64,000 bases of DNA from Amaricoccus sp003258405. GTDB taxonomy: Bacteria; Pseudomonadota; Alphaproteobacteria; Rhodobacterales; Rhodobacteraceae. Below, one piece after another: positions 34,841 to 43,345 of this stretch (the first letter of the stretch is position 1; each line of letters opens with the position of its first letter). The notes beneath the pieces are model-generated. The model saw only the letters and a list, made by a program, of their open reading frames with translations. It was not told the DNA's origin and ran no database searches. The DNA lies in the NCBI RefSeq assembly GCF_043226085.1, contig NZ_CP171225.1, positions 1,798,001-1,862,000 of the forward strand, read 5' to 3'. The position numbers were made by a program, and so were the translations under genes.

Positions 34841-35117
34841 GGCCGAGCGCGCGGCGGAACTGCCCGCGCTCGAGGCGCAGGGATGGCAGCCGGTAACGGG
34901 GCGCGACGCGATCGCGAAGACCTTCACCTTCGGGAATTTCGTCGAGGCCTTCGGCTTCATGACCCGCGCAGCGCTCTGGGCGGAGAAATGGAACCACCAC
35001 CCCGAATGGTTCAACGTCTACCGCACCGTCGAGGTGACGCTCTCGACCCATGACGCGGGCGGGCTCACCGGGCTCGACGTGAAGCTCGCGAAGAAGCTCG
35101 ACGCGCTCGCCGGATAA
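34821..35117 (+). CDS. phhB: 4a-hydroxytetrahydrobiopterin dehydratase (pterin carbinolamine dehydratase)
   Basis: A 98-residue PCD/DCoH protein. The active-site stretch AEKWNHHPEWFNVYRTVEVTL carries the paired histidines and third His typical of the family (HHPEW, later STHDAGG). It regenerates quinonoid dihydropterin; in bacteria without phenylalanine hydroxylase it may support molybdopterin or other pterin use. GTG start at 34821 inside the end of the preceding gene. No hydroxylase gene is in the window, so phhB refers to the family only. Confidence 0.87.
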   Translation: MAERLNEAERAAELPALEAQGWQPVTGRDAIAKTFTFGNFVEAFGFMTRAALWAEKWNHHPEWFNVYRTVEVTLSTHDAGGLTGLDVKLAKKLDALAG

Positions 35118-35327
35118 GGGCCGGGCTCGGGGGCTGAAGGCTGTGAAAGCGGGGCGTTTCACCGTGAAAACGGAAAAATCTCGCTGATTTCATTGAATTT
35201 TCCTGGTTAACATATCATGAACGCGGGCGGAGGCGGCCTGTGGCGGGGCCGCTGTCGTGATGTTTCAAGACGCGGGCCCTCCGCCCGGCCTATGAGGTGC
35301 AAGGCTCAGGGAGTGCGGAGAGACGCC

Positions 35328-35723
35328 ATGTTCCTCAGATACACGATCCTCTATGTCGGCGACGTCGCGGCGGCGCTCGATTTCTATGAACGCGCCTTCG
35401 GGCTTGCGCGGGGCTTCCTGCACGAGAGCGGCGATTATGGCGAGCTCGCGACCGGCGAGACGAAGCTTGCCTTCTCGTCGCGCGCGCTGATGCGGCAGCT
35501 CGGCAAGGCGCCGGGCCGGGCGCGGCCCGAGGCTCCGGTCTTCGAGATCGCCTTCGAGACGGCGGATGTCGGCGCCGCCTTCGAGCGCGCCGTCGCGGCG
35601 GGCGCGCGGCCGGTGCAGGCGGCGCGCGACGAGCCCTGGGGCCAGAGGACGGCTTATGTGGCGGACCCCGACGGCTATCTGGTGGAGATCTGCTCGCCGG
35701 TCCAGTTGCCGAGCGCCGGCTGA
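35328..35723 (+). CDS. VOC family (glyoxalase/bleomycin-resistance-like) protein
   Basis: A 131-residue protein with two beta-alpha-beta-beta-beta modules typical of the vicinal oxygen chelate superfamily. It begins FLRYTILYVGDVAAALDFYE and ends AYVADPDGYLVEICSPV, where the Glu is the usual metal ligand. It is close to 'lactoylglutathione lyase-like' proteins, but the substrate is unknown. The ATG at 35328 has GGAG upstream. Its last 49 nt overlap, on the opposite strand, the end of the AraC-type gene, an unusual convergent overlap. Confidence 0.85.
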   Translation: MFLRYTILYVGDVAAALDFYERAFGLARGFLHESGDYGELATGETKLAFSSRALMRQLGKAPGRARPEAPVFEIAFETADVGAAFERAVAAGARPVQAARDEPWGQRTAYVADPDGYLVEICSPVQLPSAG

Positions 35724-36349
35724 GCCAGGAGGGCGAGCGAGACCGCGTCCCGGCGCAGCCGCGCGGGCGGGATGCCGAACCAGCGGACGCAGTCGCGGGT
35801 CATGTGGGCCTGATCGCTGAAGCCGCATTCGATGGCGATCTCCGCCAGCGCGCCGGGCTCTGCGAGCCGCCGGGCGGCGCGGCGGGCCCGGGCGAGAAGC
35901 CGCCAGTATTCGGGCGACGGCAGGCCCTCGGCCAGGAAATGCCGCTCTATCGTGCGCGCCGAGACCCCGAGCGTGCGGGCCACGGAGCGCACGGTCGCGC
36001 CGGGCGCCGTCAGCGCCAGGATCGCATCGTCGCGCTCGCCCCACGCCCCGCCCTCCTCGGCGAGGATCGATCCGGCGCGCTCGGGATGCGCTGCGATCGC
36101 CGCGAGGAGGCGCGGGGAGAGGGCCGCCCCCGGCCGGAGGCGGTAGCCCAGGATCTCGGTGCCGGCCGCGAACACGACGGGGCGCGGCCGGAGGTCGAAG
36201 GCCGTCAGACGGATCCGGGGCGCGCTGCGGCGGCTACAGTCCGGGCCGCGGATCAGCAGCACGTCCCGGCAGCCATCGGGAAAGACGATGTGCCGATCCG
36301 GGGCCTCCGCCCGGAAGCGCCAGCTGTGGTATCCGCTCTGCGAGGTCAT
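35675..36349 (-). CDS. AraC family transcriptional regulator
   Basis: A 224-residue regulator with a short N-terminal sensor (residues ~1-110; HIVFPDGCRDVLLI resembles the DUF6597/XylS-like N-terminus with the conserved PDGC.D motif) and a C-terminal AraC DNA-binding domain (~120-215; VRSVARTLGVSARTIERHF and IAIECGFSDQAHMTRDCVRWFGIPPARLRR). The start at 36349 (MTSQSGYHSW) was chosen by similarity; a GTG at 36388 is possible. Targets are unknown; the overlapping VOC gene is a plausible functional partner. Confidence 0.82.
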   Translation of the reverse strand: MTSQSGYHSWRFRAEAPDRHIVFPDGCRDVLLIRGPDCSRRSAPRIRLTAFDLRPRPVVFAAGTEILGYRLRPGAALSPRLLAAIAAHPERAGSILAEEGGAWGERDDAILALTAPGATVRSVARTLGVSARTIERHFLAEGLPSPEYWRLLARARRAARRLAEPGALAEIAIECGFSDQAHMTRDCVRWFGIPPARLRRDAVSLALLAQPALGNWTGEQISTR

Positions 36350-36408
36350 GCCGCGAGGCGTAGCATGATCCGGCCCGGCCCGGAACACCGGGCGCGCGCC
36401 GGGCTCTT

Positions 36409-38463
36409 TCAGACCAGGAAGATGTCGTCGGCGGAGAGATGGGCGTGATTGTCGAGGGTGGCGATCAGCGCCTTTGCCGCGCCGCCCGCGCCGTCGGCGT
36501 CGAACCAGAGCCGGCCGCTGTCGCGGTCGTAGACGATCTGCGCCCCGGCGCCGGACGCGGCGGTGCCGAGGTGGAACTCGGCGGTGTCGAGCTGCCCGGC
36601 GCCGAGGCCCGTGAAGATGTCGCGCGCGAGGAGGATGCGATCCCCCTCGCCGCGGCTGAAATCGGTGATGTGGTCGGCATTGCTGCCGCGCAGGGCCTCG
36701 GCGAAGAGGAAGCTGTCGGCATCGGCATCGCCCGTCAGCCGGTCCTGGCCGCTGCCGCCCGCCAGCTGGTCGCGCCCGGCGCCGCCCGAGAGCCGGTCAT
36801 CGCCCGCGCTGCCCGAGAGCGTGTCGTTGCCGGTGCCGCCGCTGATCGTGTCGTGGCCCGTCTGGCCGTTGATGCGGTCGTTGCCGCCCTCTCCCCAGAG
36901 CTGGTTGGCTTCGGCATTGCCGGTGATGCTGTTGGCGAGCCCGTTGCCCCAGCCGGCGACGGCTTCGCCCCGGAGCACGAGCTTCTCGACATTGGCCGCG
37001 AGCCGCACGTTGGTGTAGGCGAGCACCAGATCCACGCCCTCGCCGGGCCGCTCGATGACGCGGTCGATGGAGTCGTCGATGGTGATGGTGTCGCCGTCGA
37101 TCACGTAGGTGTCGTTGCCCTTGCCGCCGATCATCAGGTCGATGCCCGTGCCGCCGTCCAGCCGGTCGTTGCCGGCGCCGCCGATCAGCGTGTCGCTGCC
37201 CGCGCCGCCCGAGAGCGCGTTGGCCGCGACATTGCCCGAGATCCGGTTGTCGAGCCCGTTGCCGGCGCCGTCGATGGCGGCGGTGCCCGTCAGCACGAGG
37301 TTCTCCACCGCGCCGCGCAGGCTGGCGGAGGGGGCGAGGCTGAAGCTGACGGCGCTTGCCACGGTGTCGAGGCCGCTGCCGTCGCGCTCGTCCACCAGAT
37401 CCGAGGCGCGGTCGACCACGTAGCGGTCGTTGCCCGCGCCCCCCACCATCGTGTCGGTGCTGCTGCCGCCGTCGAGGATGTCGTTGCCGGCGCCGCCGAT
37501 CAGCGTGTCGGTGCCGCTGCCGCCCGACACCTTGTCGTCGCCGGACCAGCCGCGATAGCTGTCGTTGCCGGCGCCCATGTCGATCCGCGGGCCGGTATCG
37601 CCGAATTTCGCGAGGCCGGAGAAGTCGAAGGTGTCCGAATAGGCGGTGCCGGTCAGCGCAAGGCCCGCGCGGCTGAAGACCTCGATGCCTGAGGCGGCGT
37701 CGAAGATCAGGTTGTGGCGGTCCGCGTCCCCGGTGAGCCGCACCGTATCCTGGCCCGCGCCGCCGAGGATGGTGTCGTTCCAGCCGTAGCCGGAAAGGAG
37801 CAGCAGATCGTCGCCCGCCCCGCCGTCGAATTCCACCAGCGATCCCTCGGCGCGCAGCGTGTCGTTGCCCGCGCCGCCGGTGAATTTTGCGGTGCCGCCG
37901 GAGGTCAGGACAGAGTCGGCGCCCGCGTGGCCGATGAAGGTGTTGTTGCCCGCCGCCATCTCGATGGCGCGGCCGCCCCAGGCGACGCTCTCGAGGCCCG
38001 AGAGGTCGATCGTGTCATTGCCGCTCGTGCCGCGCAGGGTGCCGGCGCGGAGATCCAGCGTCTCGACGCCCGCCGCGCTGTCCAGGATCAGGCGCGACCA
38101 GGTGACATCGGCCTCGAGCCGCAGCGTGTCATCGCCCGCGCCGCCGAGGAAGGTGTCGTTGCCCGAGCCCGAGACCAGGAAGAGATCGTCGCCATCGCCG
38201 CCGTCGAATTCGTCGAGCCCGGTGCCGCCATCCTGCAGCACGTCGTTGCCCGCGCCGCCATAGAGCCGGTCATAGCCCTCGTCGCCGCGCAGCGTGTCGT
38301 TGCCGCCGCCGCCGTAGAGACGGTCGCTGCCCTCGCCGCCGCGCAGGGAATCGTTGCCCGTTTCCTCGTCGGGAAAGCCGGTCCCGGCCGGGTAGCCGTA
38401 GATCCAGTCGCCAGAGGCGGTGCCAAGCAGGGTGTCGTTGCCCTGGGTGCCGTAGATTGCCAT
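36409..38463 (-). CDS. Large RTX calcium-binding protein (684 residues)
   Basis: Starts MAIYGTQGNDTLLG. Over residues ~1-600 it carries blocks of RTX nonapeptides (GGxGxDxLx, for example GGAGNDTLIGG-like units) alternating with longer hemolysin-type segments containing DTIDLSGLESVAWGG and RYVVDRASDLVDE. The end (AHLSADDIFLV) and the SFLFAEALRGSNADHITDFS segment are the serralysin-type C-terminal region linked to type I secretion. It has no enzymatic domain and no signal peptide. The ATG at 38463 has GGGAG six bases upstream. It is divergent from a LytS/LytTR pair. Confidence 0.86.
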   Translation of the reverse strand: MAIYGTQGNDTLLGTASGDWIYGYPAGTGFPDEETGNDSLRGGEGSDRLYGGGGNDTLRGDEGYDRLYGGAGNDVLQDGGTGLDEFDGGDGDDLFLVSGSGNDTFLGGAGDDTLRLEADVTWSRLILDSAAGVETLDLRAGTLRGTSGNDTIDLSGLESVAWGGRAIEMAAGNNTFIGHAGADSVLTSGGTAKFTGGAGNDTLRAEGSLVEFDGGAGDDLLLLSGYGWNDTILGGAGQDTVRLTGDADRHNLIFDAASGIEVFSRAGLALTGTAYSDTFDFSGLAKFGDTGPRIDMGAGNDSYRGWSGDDKVSGGSGTDTLIGGAGNDILDGGSSTDTMVGGAGNDRYVVDRASDLVDERDGSGLDTVASAVSFSLAPSASLRGAVENLVLTGTAAIDGAGNGLDNRISGNVAANALSGGAGSDTLIGGAGNDRLDGGTGIDLMIGGKGNDTYVIDGDTITIDDSIDRVIERPGEGVDLVLAYTNVRLAANVEKLVLRGEAVAGWGNGLANSITGNAEANQLWGEGGNDRINGQTGHDTISGGTGNDTLSGSAGDDRLSGGAGRDQLAGGSGQDRLTGDADADSFLFAEALRGSNADHITDFSRGEGDRILLARDIFTGLGAGQLDTAEFHLGTAASGAGAQIVYDRDSGRLWFDADGAGGAAKALIATLDNHAHLSADDIFLV

Positions 38464-38675
38464 GCACATCTCCCGATACAGACGTCGAACACAAGATCCT
38501 CCGCGCCGCGCGGGCGGGCGGTGACGGGCTTGGTGCCGGCTGGGGCGGGCTCCGGCAATCGGCTCTCGACGGACGGTGTGGCCCGGCGGACGAATGACCG
38601 GAGCAATCGACGAACGGCGGGATTTCGTCTGCGAACGCCGCTCGACAGCGCGCCCGGCGCCGGAGAAAATGGCGC

Positions 38676-39758
38676 ATGAGCATTGCCTTCGATCACAGGC
38701 CCGGTCCCGGCCCCATGTCGGCCTTCAGCCGCGAGGTGAAGATCCTCGGGCTGTCCTTCGCGCTCGTGCTGTTCGTGATCGCCAGCATCGTCTGGGGGCT
38801 CGCGGGCATCGATCCGGTCGAGACCGCGATCCCGAAGCTGGTCGGCATCCTGGGCGATGCGCTCCTCGCGGTGACCATCACCCTGGTGCTGTGGCGGATC
38901 CGGCGCCTCTCGCTCGGGCTGAAGGCGCTGGCCGCGATCGCGATGTCGCTGGCCGCGGCGCCGGTCTCCGCCCTGATCGACTGGGGGTTCCATGCCGTCT
39001 GCGTCTATCCCGAGCCGGTGCCGTTCAACCCGGAATATTTCGCCCAGGTGGTGGTCTTCACCACATCGGAGCTCTTCGGCTGGTCCTGCCTCTATCTCGC
39101 CCTGCAATACAGCGCCCAGGTCCGCGCCTCCGAGCGGCATCTGGCCGCGGTGCGGCAGCAGGCGACGGAGGCGCAGCTCCGCGCCCTGCAGTATCAGGTC
39201 AATCCGCATTTCCTCTTCAACACCCTCAACACGATTTCCGGGCTGATCGAGGAGGGCGAGAACCGGCCCGCGAACGAGATGGTGCTGGGGCTGGCCGGGT
39301 TCCTGCGCAGGACGCTGGCGCTCGATCCGCTGTCGGACCTGCCGCTCGGCGCGGAGATCGCGCTGCAGAGGGATTATCTGCGGATCGAGGAGACCCGCTT
39401 TTCCGACCGCCTGTCGGTGCGGATCGACGTCGCGCCCGCGGCGCAGCGGGCGCTTGTGCCGGCGCTGCTGCTGCAGCCGCTCATCGAGAACGCGATCCGC
39501 CATGGCGTGGCGCGGACCCCCGGCCGGGCCGAGCTCGAGATCGGCGCCCGCATCGAGCCGGGCGAAACGCTCGCGATCTGGGTCGAGAACCCGGTGCCGG
39601 AGGCGGGCGGGGCGACCGCGACCGGGCTGGGGATCGGGCTCAGGAACGTGGCGGAGCGGCTGGCGGCGCGCCATCCGGGCCATGCGACCTCCTGCGCGTT
39701 CGGCCCCGCCGGGCCGGGCCGGGTGCGGGTCGAACTCAGGATGCCCTTCCGGACATGA
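38676..39758 (+). CDS. Sensor histidine kinase, LytS/AlgZ (HisKA_6) type
   Basis: A 360-residue membrane kinase with four hydrophobic segments in residues ~20-145 and the LytS-type phosphorylation motif QVNPHFLFNTLN (H178). The ATPase domain follows (PLIENAIRHGVAR, GLGIGLRNVAERL). A short coiled region (RASERHLAAVRQQATEAQLR) joins the membrane part to the kinase. The signal is unknown. Its stop overlaps the regulator start as ATGA, so the two are co-translated. 212 bp separate its start from the divergent RTX gene. Confidence 0.88.
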   Translation: MSIAFDHRPGPGPMSAFSREVKILGLSFALVLFVIASIVWGLAGIDPVETAIPKLVGILGDALLAVTITLVLWRIRRLSLGLKALAAIAMSLAAAPVSALIDWGFHAVCVYPEPVPFNPEYFAQVVVFTTSELFGWSCLYLALQYSAQVRASERHLAAVRQQATEAQLRALQYQVNPHFLFNTLNTISGLIEEGENRPANEMVLGLAGFLRRTLALDPLSDLPLGAEIALQRDYLRIEETRFSDRLSVRIDVAPAAQRALVPALLLQPLIENAIRHGVARTPGRAELEIGARIEPGETLAIWVENPVPEAGGATATGLGIGLRNVAERLAARHPGHATSCAFGPAGPGRVRVELRMPFRT

Positions 39759-40552
39759 CAGGCCCGTCGCCCCTGCGCGCCCTGATCGCGGATGACGAGC
39801 CGATCGCGCGGCGGAGGCTCGCGCGGGCGCTTGCCCGGCTGGGCGGGGTCGAGCTGGTCGGCGAGGCGGGCGATTGCGATCAGACGGTCGGCGCGGTGCG
39901 CGCGCTCCGCCCCGACCTCCTGCTCCTCGATGTGCAGATGCCCGGCGGTGACGGCTTTGCGGTGGTCGACCGCCTCGCGGGCGCCTTGCCGCCGGTGATC
40001 TTCGTCACCGCCCATGACGGCTACGCCCTCCGGGCCTTCGAGGCCGCGGCGCTCGACTACCTCACGAAGCCGGTCGAGCTGCCGCGCCTCGCCGCCGCCC
40101 TGTCGCGCGCAAGGACCTGGATCGCGGCAAGCGACCGGGCCGAGCGGATCGCCGAGCTGCAGGCCACGGTCGCCGCATTGCGCGCCGCACCGCGCGAGGC
40201 GCAGGCGCCCTCACGCGATCTCTGGGTCAAGGGCCGCCTCGGCCACCAGCGCATTCTCATCGACAGCATCGACTATATCCGCGCCGAGCGCGACTATGCC
40301 CGCCTCGTCATCGGCAGCCAGTCGCATCTGATCCCCGAGACCATCGCCGCGCTCGCCGAACGGCTCGCGGCCTTCGGCTTTCTCCGCATCCACCGCAGCC
40401 TGCTGGTGCGGCAGGCGGCCGTGCGCGGCCTCGGCCGGCGCCGCTGCGGCGGGCTCGTGGCGCGGCTCCCGGACGGCACCGAGCTGCCGGTCGGCCGCAG
40501 CCACGCCCAGCGCGTCCAGCGCGCGCTCGGGGTGAGACCGGCCGCCGAGTAG
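39755..40552 (+). CDS. LytTR family response regulator
   Basis: A 265-residue regulator. It has a receiver domain (residues ~5-125) with phospho-acceptor D59 in LLLDVQMPGGDG, the acidic pair in IADDEP and the conserved Lys in YLTKPVE. A LytTR DNA-binding domain follows (~160-258; LIDSIDYIRAERDYARLV, FLRIHRSLLV, ELPVGRSHAQRV). LytTR regulators often control secreted proteins and biofilm factors. Together with the adjacent histidine kinase it forms a complete two-component system. Convergent with the LysR gene (16 bp between stops). Confidence 0.9.
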   Translation: MTGPSPLRALIADDEPIARRRLARALARLGGVELVGEAGDCDQTVGAVRALRPDLLLLDVQMPGGDGFAVVDRLAGALPPVIFVTAHDGYALRAFEAAALDYLTKPVELPRLAAALSRARTWIAASDRAERIAELQATVAALRAAPREAQAPSRDLWVKGRLGHQRILIDSIDYIRAERDYARLVIGSQSHLIPETIAALAERLAAFGFLRIHRSLLVRQAAVRGLGRRRCGGLVARLPDGTELPVGRSHAQRVQRALGVRPAAE

Positions 40553-40568
40553 CCAGCCCCCGACCGCC

Positions 40569-41480
40569 TCATCCGTCGCGGGACTGCGCCTCGGCCGTTG
40601 CCAGCGCCCGGAACCGTTTCATCGGCGCGGTGTCGCGCCGGCCCCGCCGCGACAGCAGCGAGATCTGGTAGGAGATCGCGAACCGGTCGGTGAGGCGGCG
40701 CAGTTCCCCGCGCGCCACGAGCGGCGCCGCGACATGATCGGGGAGATAGCCGAGCGTCGGCAGCGCCCGGAGGATCACGGTCACCGCCTCGAGATTGGCC
40801 GCATTCGCCGCCACCCTGCCGAGGCGGGGCGCCTCGCCATCCGCCGGCGCGAGATCGTAGCTGCGGCCGACCCAGTCCGCCGCCTCCAGCACGGCGGCCT
40901 CCACCGGCGCCTCGGGGTCGCGAAAGAGCGGGTGCGGCGGGCCGCAATAGATGTGCTGCCGCTCGAGATAGAGCGGCACGGTGTCGAAGCGGTCGTCCCC
41001 GACCGGAAAGGCGCCGATCGCGAGGTCGAGGGATTTCGCGTCGATCCGGCTCGCCAGAACCGTCTGGATGTCCTGGGTGATCTCGAGCCGGACATCCGGC
41101 GCGCGCTCGTGGAAGAGGCGCACCAGCCCCACCACCGAAAAGCCCGGGTCGGTCGAGGTGTGATCGAGCATGCCGAGCCGGAGCGTGCCGACCACCCGGT
41201 GCGAGAGGTCCGAGGTGGTCTGGAGGAACTCGTTCATCGCCCCTTCGAGGCGGGCATAGGCGTCGAGCGTCGTCCGGCCGCGCTCGGTGAGGCGGAAACC
41301 CCCGGGCCCGCGCTCGCAGAGACGAAAGCCCAGACGCCGCTCCAGCCCCGAGAGCTGCGCCGAGATGGTCGACTGGCTGATGTCGAGCTCGCGTTCCGCC
41401 CCGGCGAAGCTCCGGCAGCGGCTGATGGTGCGGAAGACGTGAAGCGCCCTGAGATCGGCGGCGGAGAGCGAGGCGAGCAT
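40569..41480 (-). CDS. LysR family transcriptional regulator
   Basis: A 303-residue LysR regulator with the winged helix-turn-helix at residues ~7-65 (ADLRALHVFRTISRCRSF, DISQSTISAQLSGLERRLGF) and an effector-binding domain to ~290. The start at 41480 (MLASLSAADLRAL) fits the family; a TTG at 41516 would add 12 residues. It is divergent from the permease-ureohydrolase-aldehyde dehydrogenase operon, the usual position for its regulator. Guanidinobutyrate/guanidinopropionate pathways in Pseudomonas are controlled by LysR/AraC-type neighbours, which fits. Confidence 0.87.
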   Translation of the reverse strand: MLASLSAADLRALHVFRTISRCRSFAGAERELDISQSTISAQLSGLERRLGFRLCERGPGGFRLTERGRTTLDAYARLEGAMNEFLQTTSDLSHRVVGTLRLGMLDHTSTDPGFSVVGLVRLFHERAPDVRLEITQDIQTVLASRIDAKSLDLAIGAFPVGDDRFDTVPLYLERQHIYCGPPHPLFRDPEAPVEAAVLEAADWVGRSYDLAPADGEAPRLGRVAANAANLEAVTVILRALPTLGYLPDHVAAPLVARGELRRLTDRFAISYQISLLSRRGRRDTAPMKRFRALATAEAQSRDG

Positions 41481-41502
41481 GGCGCCGACTTTCCCAAAAG
41501 CT

Positions 41503-41596
41503 TCGATCCCGATCAAACCTTTTTATCGATCCCGCGTGATGGGCCGGGGCGCATCCGGCTGCTAGGCTCTCCCCAATACCGAATTTGCGGCATTCG
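41503..41596. promoter_or_regulatory. Repeats in the LysR-permease divergent promoter region
   Basis: A 9-bp direct repeat TCGATCCCG occurs at 41503-41511 and 41526-41534 (23 bp apart, about two helical turns). Downstream is an inverted repeat CGAAT-N7-ATTCG at 41580-41596. Either could bind the adjacent LysR regulator; which one is functional cannot be told from sequence. Confidence 0.35.
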
Positions 41597-41675
41597 TTCG
41601 ATGTGCCCTGGCGCGCATCCCGATCCGCCCCCGCCTGCCACGCAATGCCAACCCGCCTTTTCAGGAGAGGTCGCC

Positions 41676-41843
41676 ATGTACCTGTCAGACCGAATGACTG
41701 CCGAACTCGAGGAACGGCTCGCGCAGAAGTCCCGCGAGCTTGCCGAGGATCCGGCCTACCGCCCGCTTCCCGCCGCCGACTGGGCCGCCCTCGCGGCCAT
41801 CTTCGCGGTTTCCCTCGTCGCGCTCGCCCTCGTCGGGCTCTGA
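41676..41843 (+). CDS. Small single-span membrane protein (55 residues)
   Basis: A small gene with a strong GGAGAGG ribosome-binding site. The product has a charged, acidic N-terminal half (MTAELEERLAQKSRELAEDP) and one C-terminal transmembrane helix (AALAAIFAVSLVALALVGL). It lies 5 bp before the permease start in the same direction, so it is probably co-translated. I do not recognise a family. It may be a small auxiliary subunit of the permease. Confidence 0.6.
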   Translation: MYLSDRMTAELEERLAQKSRELAEDPAYRPLPAADWAALAAIFAVSLVALALVGL

Positions 41844-41848
41844 GACGC

Positions 41849-43345
41849 ATGCCACACGGAGTGAACACAGTGCAGACGGATCACATCGACGGCACGGCTC
41901 AGGACATCGCCCTGAAGGACTGCCTGCCACTGCTGGCGCGCGAGCGCCAGTGGGGGCTTTTCGACTTCATCTGGGTCCAGTCGGGCCTCGCCATCGCCAC
42001 CTGGGCCTTTCTCTTCGGCGGCGTCACGGCGCTCTTCGTCGGCTTCTGGGACGGTCTCTGGACCATGCTGGTGGGCAACTGCCTCGGCGCCATCGCGATG
42101 ATGATGGCCTCCGCCATCATGACCTGCAAATGGGGCACCGAGCATTTCGTGATGCAGCGCGCGATCTACGGCGCGCTCGGCGTGCTGGTGCTCGTCATCG
42201 GCCTCATCGCGCCCTTCATCCTCGGCTGGACCACCATCCTTGCGCTGATGTTCGGCCGCGCCGCGGTGCAGGTCAGCAATGCGCTCACGGGCGCCGAGAC
42301 CGCCGACACCTCGATCGCCGTCACGCTCATCGCCCTCGGCGCGCTCGCCTTCGGCTGGTGGATCGTCGCGAACGGCGAGAAGGCCGTGCGCATCCTCAAC
42401 CGCTTCATCGCGCCGGGCCTCATCGCCATGAGTGCGATCCTTTTGGGCACCATCTTCAGCCAGGTTCCCTTCGCCGACATCGTGGCGGCGCCGGCCATCG
42501 ACCCGACGGGCGATCGCGCGACGGATCTGATGCTCGCGATCGAGCTCAACATCGCCGCGGGTGCCGGCTGGTGGGGGGCCGTGGGCAACATCGCCCGCGG
42601 GGCGAAGACCCAGCGCGCCGCGACCTGGGGCAGCTTCATCGGCCTCGTGCCCGTGGCCGTGCTCGCGCAGATGGTCGGCCTCACGGCGGCGCTCGTCATG
42701 GGCGACAGCGACCCGACCGTCTGGATGATGCCGATCGTCGGCCCGCTCGTCGGCTCGATCCTGCTCGCCTTCCTCGCCTTCGCGAACCTCACCTCCATGG
42801 CGAGCTTCGTCTATTCCGGCGCGCAGTGCTTCACCCAGCATCTCGGCGCCTGGACCCAGCGGCTCGGCTGGGTCCGGCTCACCGGCGCGATGTTCGGGAT
42901 CTGTGCGCTCCTGATCCTCTTCACCGCGACCGCCCTCTACGACCGGTTCTTCGTCTTCGTGGCCTGGACGCAGGCGGTGCTCGTCTCCGGCATCGGCGTG
43001 GTGATCGCGGATTACTACCTGCTGCGCCGCCAGCGGCTCGACCTCGCCGCGCTCTACGATCTCGGCGCCGGCAGCCGCTATCACTTCTGGGGCCGGGTGA
43101 ATGTCGCGGCGCTCGCCTCGCTCGGGCTCGGGATCGCGGTCTTCGCGGCGCTCTTCGATCCCTACAATCTCGTCGGCAAGCTCAGCTTCTCGGCGACCTC
43201 CGCCTCGCTTCCCGCCATGCTCGCGGCGCTCGCCTGCCACTACGTGCTGACCCGCGCCATCGTCATCCCGCTCGGCAAGGGGGGCTACCGCACCGCGGCC
43301 CCCCGGAGCAGCGCGACACCCTTCGCCGGAGAAACCGCCCGATGA
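41849..43345 (+). CDS. Purine-cytosine permease family transporter (NCS1)
   Basis: A 498-residue NCS1-like permease with twelve hydrophobic segments. Family stretches are GLFDFIWVQSGLAIATWAF, GNCLGAIAMMMASA, YGALGVLVLVIGLIAPF, AAGAGWWGAVGNIARG and TWTQAVLVSGIGVVIADY-like residues near the end (SGIGVVIADYYLLRR). Given the following ureohydrolase, import of a guanidino compound or polyamine-related substrate is more likely than of a nucleobase. ATG at 41849 taken; a GTG at 41870 with GGAG eight bases upstream is a strong alternative. The stop overlaps the next start by 4 nt. Confidence 0.86.
   Translation: MPHGVNTVQTDHIDGTAQDIALKDCLPLLARERQWGLFDFIWVQSGLAIATWAFLFGGVTALFVGFWDGLWTMLVGNCLGAIAMMMASAIMTCKWGTEHFVMQRAIYGALGVLVLVIGLIAPFILGWTTILALMFGRAAVQVSNALTGAETADTSIAVTLIALGALAFGWWIVANGEKAVRILNRFIAPGLIAMSAILLGTIFSQVPFADIVAAPAIDPTGDRATDLMLAIELNIAAGAGWWGAVGNIARGAKTQRAATWGSFIGLVPVAVLAQMVGLTAALVMGDSDPTVWMMPIVGPLVGSILLAFLAFANLTSMASFVYSGAQCFTQHLGAWTQRLGWVRLTGAMFGICALLILFTATALYDRFFVFVAWTQAVLVSGIGVVIADYYLLRRQRLDLAALYDLGAGSRYHFWGRVNVAALASLGLGIAVFAALFDPYNLVGKLSFSATSASLPAMLAALACHYVLTRAIVIPLGKGGYRTAAPRSSATPFAGETAR

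Noticed and set aside
41481..41675. Guanidine (ykkC-type) riboswitch ahead of the guanidino cluster
   Set aside because: A CTAGG at 41562-41566 first suggested the ykkC core, but the conserved flanking ACGG and GTTCCG elements are absent, and the guanidine-II/III patterns are also missing.
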